DNA of 64,000 nt from the NCBI GenBank assembly GCA_947501105.1, contig CANMUP010000005.1:1-64000 (forward strand). The letters are read 5' to 3'. The notes beneath the pieces were generated by a model. It did no database searches. It was not told where the DNA came from and saw nothing but the letters and a program-made list of their open reading frames with translations. The position numbers and the translations under genes were made by a program. This DNA comes from an uncultured Flaviramulus sp. (lineage in GTDB: Bacteria; Bacteroidota; Bacteroidia; Flavobacteriales; Flavobacteriaceae). This document shows positions 58,899 to 64,000 of the stretch, one piece after another. Positions within the stretch are counted from its first letter, which is position 1. Every line of letters starts with the position of its first letter.

Positions 58899-59849
58899 AT
58901 GCCAAATACTCCTTTTTTTTCAATTGTAATTCCTTTATATAATAAAGAAAATTATATAAAAAACACTCTAAATTGTGTTATAAATCAAAATTACCAAAAT
59001 TTTGAAGTAATAATTGTTAATGATGGATCTACGGATAGAAGCATTAAAATTGTTGAACAATTTAAAGATTCAAGAATCGCTATTATCAATCAGGAAAATA
59101 AAGGACTATCTACAACAAGAAATGTTGGTATAAATGCTGCAAAAGGTGAGATTATTACTTTAATTGATGCTGATGATTTGTGGAATGAAAGTTTTTTAAA
59201 ATCTATATATAGTTTATACTGTAAGTTTCCAGAAATTTCTTTTTTTGGAACTGATTATTCTGAAAAACATAGTGATAATCTTATTTTAGAGACTAAAAAA
59301 AATATAAATTTAAATTTAAAGAATAAAGAATTTATAATTAGTGATTTTTTTCTTGTAAACAAATTTCAATCTATTATTTGTCAAAGTTCAATCGCTTTTA
59401 AAAAAGAGATTATAAAGGGTGGCTTATTTGATGAAAACATTAATTACTCAGAAGATGTTGACTTTTATTTAAAAAACTTTACTAAGCATAAGCTAGCATA
59501 TTTTTATGCACCCATGGCAACAATTTTAATTAATGTACCTAACCAAATAACCAAAATTGGGATTAAAAATAGAACTATTCCAAATCTTAATAAATATGAA
59601 AAGGAAAACCCTAACAATAAAACTTTAAAGGAATACTTAGATTTTAAACGTTATATGTATGCTATTCAATACAAGTTAGGTAGAGATAAAGTTAGCTTTA
59701 ATAATTCCATTAAACATATTAACTACAAAAACCTTTCATCAAAACAAATAATACTTTTAAAAAGCCCTTTGTTTCTTTTAAATCTTTTGAGATTTATCAA
59801 AAATTTCTTTTTGAAACGAAATATTAGGTTAACATCTTTTAATAATTAA
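58899..59849 (+). CDS. Glycosyltransferase family 2
   Basis: A 316-aa GT-A enzyme with FSIVIPLYNKENYI, VIIVNDGSTDRS, NKGLSTTRNVGINAAKGEIITLIDADD (DxD) and an ED motif in NYSEDVDFYL. It likely adds a sugar to the surface polysaccharide. It is 3 bases after the previous gene, and its stop overlaps the convergent GT4 gene by 11 bases. Confidence 0.92.
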   Translation: MPNTPFFSIVIPLYNKENYIKNTLNCVINQNYQNFEVIIVNDGSTDRSIKIVEQFKDSRIAIINQENKGLSTTRNVGINAAKGEIITLIDADDLWNESFLKSIYSLYCKFPEISFFGTDYSEKHSDNLILETKKNINLNLKNKEFIISDFFLVNKFQSIICQSSIAFKKEIIKGGLFDENINYSEDVDFYLKNFTKHKLAYFYAPMATILINVPNQITKIGIKNRTIPNLNKYEKENPNNKTLKEYLDFKRYMYAIQYKLGRDKVSFNNSIKHINYKNLSSKQIILLKSPLFLLNLLRFIKNFFLKRNIRLTSFNN

Positions 59850-60924
59850 AAATAGTTTCCCAAGATTTAATCACTTTTTCCCCTGTAAACTCCTCAATAG
59901 AATTGATCGTACTTTTCTTTAATTTATTATATAAATCTTTATCGGCCACCAAAAGGTCAATACTTAATTCTAATTCTTTAAAATCTTGATTTTTAACTAA
60001 TAACCCATTTACTTTATGCTGTATTAATTCTGACGGTCCAGATTTACAATTAAAAGACACAACTGGAGTTCCTAATGCAAGTGATTCTAAAATAACTAAT
60101 GGCATACCTTCAAACTTACTACATAGCACTAAAAATTTACAATGTGTTATATAATCAAATGGATTAGAAACAAACCCTAATAATTTAACTTTACCTTGCA
60201 AGTCATGAATTTCTATTAAATCTTCAAGTTTTGATTTGTCAGGACCATCTCCTAAAATAATCAATGGAACCCCATCTACACAGGATCTTGTGTTCTTATA
60301 ACTCAAAATAAGCTTATCAAACTGCTTAACAGAGTTTTTTAATCTTCCTATTGCCAGAATTGAATTACTGGGGATGTCTAAAAGTGGGCTTTTAGAAATT
60401 TCCAACAAACTTCTATTTACAAAATTTGGCAAATACTTTACGTTTTTAAAAGAATGATACTCAATTAAAGCTCTTTTTACATCTTTTGACACCCCAATAA
60501 TTGCTTTAGCCCTACTATATTCATCTTTAAAAAACCTTCCTTTAGGGATATGATAAGCTATATTGTAGTGCTGCACACTCATAACCATCTTTTTAATTTT
60601 AAATACAAAAAGATGCAATATTAATTCCATTAAAAACCTATTACGCATCCTAAAATCAACATAATAATCAGCATTAATTTGTTTATAATATTTTCTAAAT
60701 AGCAGCGTTTTTTTTAACTGTTTGTACCATTTTATACGTGGTTCATTTTTACCCAAATTGTAAAGTTTACCCGTATAGTTATAATTGATTTTATTCCAAA
60801 GAGAGATTATAGAAACTCTATATCCAGCTTTTTCTAACGAAAACGAAAAAGATGCAGCCACCTTTTCTGCTCCACCACCACAAAGACAATCAACTATAAT
60901 ACAAATATGTTTTTTATGATTCAC
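59839..60924 (-). CDS. Glycosyltransferase family 4
   Basis: A 361-aa GT-B enzyme. The N-terminal half has GGGAEKVAASFSFSLEKAGYRVSIISL, the C-terminal half has ILAIGRLKNSVKQFDKLI, PLIILGDGPDKSKLEDL and the donor-binding SKFEGMPLVILESLALGTPVV. It probably adds a hexose to the surface glycan. Its start overlaps the stop of the upstream transferase by 4 bases (60921-60924). Confidence 0.93.
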   Translation of the reverse strand: MNHKKHICIIVDCLCGGGAEKVAASFSFSLEKAGYRVSIISLWNKINYNYTGKLYNLGKNEPRIKWYKQLKKTLLFRKYYKQINADYYVDFRMRNRFLMELILHLFVFKIKKMVMSVQHYNIAYHIPKGRFFKDEYSRAKAIIGVSKDVKRALIEYHSFKNVKYLPNFVNRSLLEISKSPLLDIPSNSILAIGRLKNSVKQFDKLILSYKNTRSCVDGVPLIILGDGPDKSKLEDLIEIHDLQGKVKLLGFVSNPFDYITHCKFLVLCSKFEGMPLVILESLALGTPVVSFNCKSGPSELIQHKVNGLLVKNQDFKELELSIDLLVADKDLYNKLKKSTINSIEEFTGEKVIKSWETIFNY

Positions 60925-62519
60925 TTAAAGAATGTTTCATAATTTTTATCAATTAAAATAACACGTTTTCTATTAACAAACTGCGAGCTAAAAACACTTC
61001 TTTCATTATTTACAAAATCACTTTCTATTCCTGAAATATGGGCAATACTATGCCACAAATCATCCGTCATATACTTTCGGTTTTCATCTAAAAAATAATC
61101 TTTAGGGTACTTAAAACCATTACTATACCACATAACAAATGGGATGCTAAAAGTATTTTTAGTTGGTCTATCCTCTAAATGCCCATAAAAGTTGTTATCA
61201 TGGAAAACTTCTTCTCCATGATCAGAAAAGTACATTAGATAATTATTTGTTTTTATTGTTTTTAACTTTTTCAAAACTGTGTCAACTATAAAATCGGAAT
61301 ACCTAACAGCATTATCATACTCATTAATTTTTTGATATGCAAACTCGTCTTTAAATTGAGTTTTAGGTGTATCACTAAAAACATCAAACTCTTTTGGGTA
61401 CCTGTTTTCATATGAAAAATGGGCTCCTATTAAGTGCAAAAAAATAATTTTATGCTGAGAGTTATCCTTTAAAGCCTCATCTACTTTATTTAACAATTCT
61501 CCATCGTGCTTTAAATTGTTATTTACAACTTCTTTTGAATTGAAAAATTTTGATTGGGCTTTAGTCGACACCCTAGCTAAAGCACTTGCAGGATTAAATG
61601 CTGGACTATGATTAGATATCCAAAAAGTTTTAAAACCTGCCTTATTAAATAAAGTGGTAATTGGTAATGCTAATATATTTTTTGGGTTTTCATAATTACC
61701 TAATGTAAAAGCTTTACTTAAAGAGTGAAAAGTAGATGTATTTGGGCTTATAACATCTTTATATATATTTAAGCTATTCTTATTTTGTTCTAAAAAAGGA
61801 GTAGTTTGTCTATAATATCCATAAACCTGCATATGCGCTGAGGTTATAGACTCTCCTATTACAACAATAAAAGTATTACTAATATTAGAATTTATATTTT
61901 TTGCCAAATTTGTTGTTTCTTCTATTTGAGAATTAAAATCTTCAATAAATTTATTGTCCTTCTGATTTAAAACAAGTGAACGAACTATTAAATACGGTAA
62001 ATTATGTTCTATTAGTTTAGAATACTTGAAACATATTAAAAAAAGAAATGTAAATATTCCTAATTTAAAAAAACTATAGGTCTTGAATTGAAATTTAAAT
62101 TCTCTACTTGAAACACTATTTACTATAGTTTTTAATTTTAATAACGGTATAAAAAACATTACTGTCACAAATAATTCTTTAAACCCTATAAATTCATTAA
62201 CAAATTCTATTACTTCATCAGGATTTGTATTTATAAAAACTAAAAGTGAAGATGGCCCAAAATGAATTTTAAAGTTAATATACATTAAAGTTTCTAACCA
62301 TAACATTGCCACTATTAAAACTACAAATAGGCTATATAACTTTTTCTTAAATGAAACATTTTCAAAATGCTCTATAACAAAAACAATTAATGCTATAAAA
62401 AAAAAGTTTTCAATTATATTAAAAAGCCTATATATAGAAAAAAAGTGAAATAATCCTTCAAATAAGTATTCAAGAATTAGCCAATAAATAAAAACAAGTA
62501 TATATAATTTACCTTTCAA
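60921..62519 (-). CDS. Phosphoethanolamine transferase-like membrane enzyme
   Basis: A 532-aa protein with five N-terminal membrane spans (about 1-180) and a sulfatase-fold catalytic domain. Motifs include IGESITSAHMQVYGY, a Thr-containing loop in SPNTSTFHSLSKAF for the phospho-enzyme, HDGELL, and SDHGEEVFHD with metal-binding Asp/His. EptA-like enzymes move phosphoethanolamine to lipid A or glycans. The placement among glycosyltransferases suggests decoration of a surface polysaccharide. It overlaps both neighbours by a few bases, so it is within an operon. Confidence 0.86.
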   Translation of the reverse strand: MKGKLYILVFIYWLILEYLFEGLFHFFSIYRLFNIIENFFFIALIVFVIEHFENVSFKKKLYSLFVVLIVAMLWLETLMYINFKIHFGPSSLLVFINTNPDEVIEFVNEFIGFKELFVTVMFFIPLLKLKTIVNSVSSREFKFQFKTYSFFKLGIFTFLFLICFKYSKLIEHNLPYLIVRSLVLNQKDNKFIEDFNSQIEETTNLAKNINSNISNTFIVVIGESITSAHMQVYGYYRQTTPFLEQNKNSLNIYKDVISPNTSTFHSLSKAFTLGNYENPKNILALPITTLFNKAGFKTFWISNHSPAFNPASALARVSTKAQSKFFNSKEVVNNNLKHDGELLNKVDEALKDNSQHKIIFLHLIGAHFSYENRYPKEFDVFSDTPKTQFKDEFAYQKINEYDNAVRYSDFIVDTVLKKLKTIKTNNYLMYFSDHGEEVFHDNNFYGHLEDRPTKNTFSIPFVMWYSNGFKYPKDYFLDENRKYMTDDLWHSIAHISGIESDFVNNERSVFSSQFVNRKRVILIDKNYETFFK

Positions 62520-63813
62520 CCTTAATGATTCTTTTAGTTAGTAATGGCTTTCTAAATATAAATAGCATTAACAAGAAATAAAAAATATAACTTAAAGCAT
62601 GACCAATCACGGCTCCCTCTAAATGAAATTTGTCAATAAAATAAATACTAAAAAAATAAACAGTAGAAACGTAAAATAATTCACCAAATAAATACCATAA
62701 TAACATCTTTTTTGCTTGCATTTGGTATGCAATGGTAAATGATATTATTTTAAAGAAATCTCCTATGAGTTGCCAAAAAAATAAATCTTGTGTTGGAAGA
62801 AACTCTTGGGTCAGAGTAATTCTAACTATCCAATATTTTAAAAAATAGATAATAATGAATCCAATTGCAACTGGTAACAATATTGTTTTATAAAATTTTA
62901 CTATTAAGTTTCTAAAACCTTCGTCTGTTTTATTTTCTGATAGCTTTGGCAATAAATATAATGAAAAAAGACTCATAATAAACATAAGATAATATTGAGA
63001 TATTTTTATCATGGCCTCCCAATAACCTGCTTCTTTAAGACCAATAGTATCAATGATATGATTCTTAACAATAACATGTACAATTGGTATAGTTAAAGCC
63101 GTAAATATTGCCATTATTACAAATGATGATAACCCATTAAAATAATTTTTAGAGAAACTTGAAAATGAAATATTAGCAAAAATCAATTTAACTTCTTTAA
63201 TCCAAAATAATGTTATAAAAAGTAAAATTGAAGGCACAGTTACTATAGCTAAAATAGCCCCTTCTAATTTATGAAAATACATTAATAACACTATAATTAT
63301 CACATTAACAATGTAGCCAATTGTATTAATTATAATAATACTTTTATATTTTCCTAATCCATTAATAATGGATAGAATAAAGGTATTTAAAGTAAATAGA
63401 GGCAGTACATATGCTAAAATTTTAATAGCGTATGCATAAGTATTATTACCAAAAACTAAAACACAAAAATAATTAGAAAAAATTATTAAAATTAATAAAG
63501 CAAAAACAGTAAATATGGTTACTAAAAAAAAAGAAGTCGAAATAATTTTTTTTAGTTCTTGTTTGTTATTTTTATTCTCAGCAGTATATTTTATCAAACC
63601 ATTTTGTACTCCACTAACTGAAATACCTTGACAGCTAACTAAGAAGCTTCTTAAATTACCTGTAAAAGCCATCCCTTGTGGAAACAAAAAATATGCAACA
63701 GCTTTTGATAAAATAAAACCAGAAATCAATCTTGTAAAAACGCTTAGAGTATTAAACGAGGCTACTTTAACTAGCAAATTTTTTCTATAAATTCGTTTAA
63801 TTCTTTTAAACAT
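62509..63813 (-). CDS. Polysaccharide flippase (Wzx-like)
   Basis: A 434-aa membrane protein with about 12 predicted spans of the MOP flippase family. The ATG at 63813 (MFKRIKRIYRKNLLVKVASFNTLSVF) is preferred to a TTG at 63870, which overlaps the upstream gene. The N-terminal part has GFILSKAVAYFLFPQGMAFTGNLRSFLVSCQ. The end has HLEGAVIGHALSYIFYFLLMLF, matching the end of the neighbouring partial gene. It would flip the lipid-linked repeat unit. It overlaps the phosphoethanolamine gene by 11 bases. Confidence 0.88.
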   Translation of the reverse strand: MFKRIKRIYRKNLLVKVASFNTLSVFTRLISGFILSKAVAYFLFPQGMAFTGNLRSFLVSCQGISVSGVQNGLIKYTAENKNNKQELKKIISTSFFLVTIFTVFALLILIIFSNYFCVLVFGNNTYAYAIKILAYVLPLFTLNTFILSIINGLGKYKSIIIINTIGYIVNVIIIVLLMYFHKLEGAILAIVTVPSILLFITLFWIKEVKLIFANISFSSFSKNYFNGLSSFVIMAIFTALTIPIVHVIVKNHIIDTIGLKEAGYWEAMIKISQYYLMFIMSLFSLYLLPKLSENKTDEGFRNLIVKFYKTILLPVAIGFIIIYFLKYWIVRITLTQEFLPTQDLFFWQLIGDFFKIISFTIAYQMQAKKMLLWYLFGELFYVSTVYFFSIYFIDKFHLEGAVIGHALSYIFYFLLMLFIFRKPLLTKRIIKVER

Positions 63814-63850
63814 TTTAAAAGCTAAATATAATAAGTAATACTCTTTAATA

Positions 63851-64000
63851 CTACTTTTCTTCTTTTTCAACTCTAAACAAAGAACTTCTAAATATTAATA
63901 AAATAACACCATAATACATTAAGTAACTAACAAAATGTCCAATTACTGCTCCTTCCACACCAAATATTCTAATAAAATAAATACTTGTTGAATATAATAT
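63851..64000 (-). CDS. Second flippase, C-terminal end only
   Basis: The minus-strand frame is open from the window end to a TAG at 63851. The 49 visible codons include IYFIRIFGVEGAVIGHFVSYLMYYG, which matches the end of the neighbouring flippase (EGAVIGHALSYI), so it is a paralogous tandem copy. It is cut by the window end; the stop precedes the next ATG by 37 bases. Confidence 0.8.
   Translation of the reverse strand: MLYSTSIYFIRIFGVEGAVIGHFVSYLMYYGVILLIFRSSLFRVEKEEK

Noticed and set aside
58008-64000. Recent horizontally acquired island with mobile elements
   Set aside because: The region is AT-rich and glycan-related, but no transposase, integrase or repeat borders are seen; low GC is common in such clusters.

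Overview
The window looks like chromosome from a low-GC marine-type Flavobacteriaceae (Bacteroidota). Supporting signs are giant secreted proteins with a type IX secretion (T9SS) sorting tail, family-restricted proteins (DUF3467, DUF2851, the TPR plus outer-membrane barrel pair), starts mostly without Shine-Dalgarno sequences, and TAnnTTTG-like promoter elements. The genus cannot be fixed from sequence alone.

Layout. (1) 1-9.75 kb: two very large minus-strand secreted surface proteins, the first cut by the window edge. They share a near-identical N-terminal module and upstream region. Between them lies a decayed copy of the 5' third of prfC, whose intact copy sits at 9.96-11.55 kb, so this is a segmental duplication with a truncated-gene scar. 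(2) 12.0-25.6 kb: the core informational operon on the minus strand: tRNA-Thr, Tyr, Gly, Thr, tuf, tRNA-Trp, secE, nusG, rplK, rplA, rplJ, rplL, rpoB, rpoC, then a DUF3467 gene. (3) 25.7-27.3 kb: hibernation factor, Xer recombinase and rpsU, with a six-copy 14-bp tandem repeat in front of the recombinase. (4) 27.4-35.4 kb: a lipoprotein alpha-amylase with a perfect 16-bp palindromic operator, an acyl-CoA dehydrogenase, an HhH protein, an alanine/sodium symporter, a K+ channel with a PspC protein, and DUF2851. (5) 35.5-53.9 kb: mixed signalling, redox, lipoprotein, envelope and small-molecule enzymes (TPR adenylate cyclase, TlpA plus DsbD-alpha-like pair, deaminase, cyclase family, cystathionine beta-synthase, LolE-like permease, NamZ-like muramidase, phosphodiesterase, sterol desaturase, exported phosphatase-like protein, amidohydrolase). 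(6) 52.2-57.9 kb: barrel protein, 1013-residue TPR protein and divergent FtsE. (7) 58-64 kb: an AT-rich surface polysaccharide cluster with three glycosyltransferases, a phosphoethanolamine-transferase-like enzyme and two tandem paralogous flippases, the second cut by the window end.

Most genes are ordinary. The parts worth a second look are the duplicated and chimeric surface-protein locus with its prfC relic, an intrinsic terminator lying inside the first codons of the HhH gene right after the symporter, two REP-like repeat families (one nested inside a structured intergenic element), the amylase operator, and the tandem repeat before the Xer gene. I did not find a convincing new defence or mobile system.
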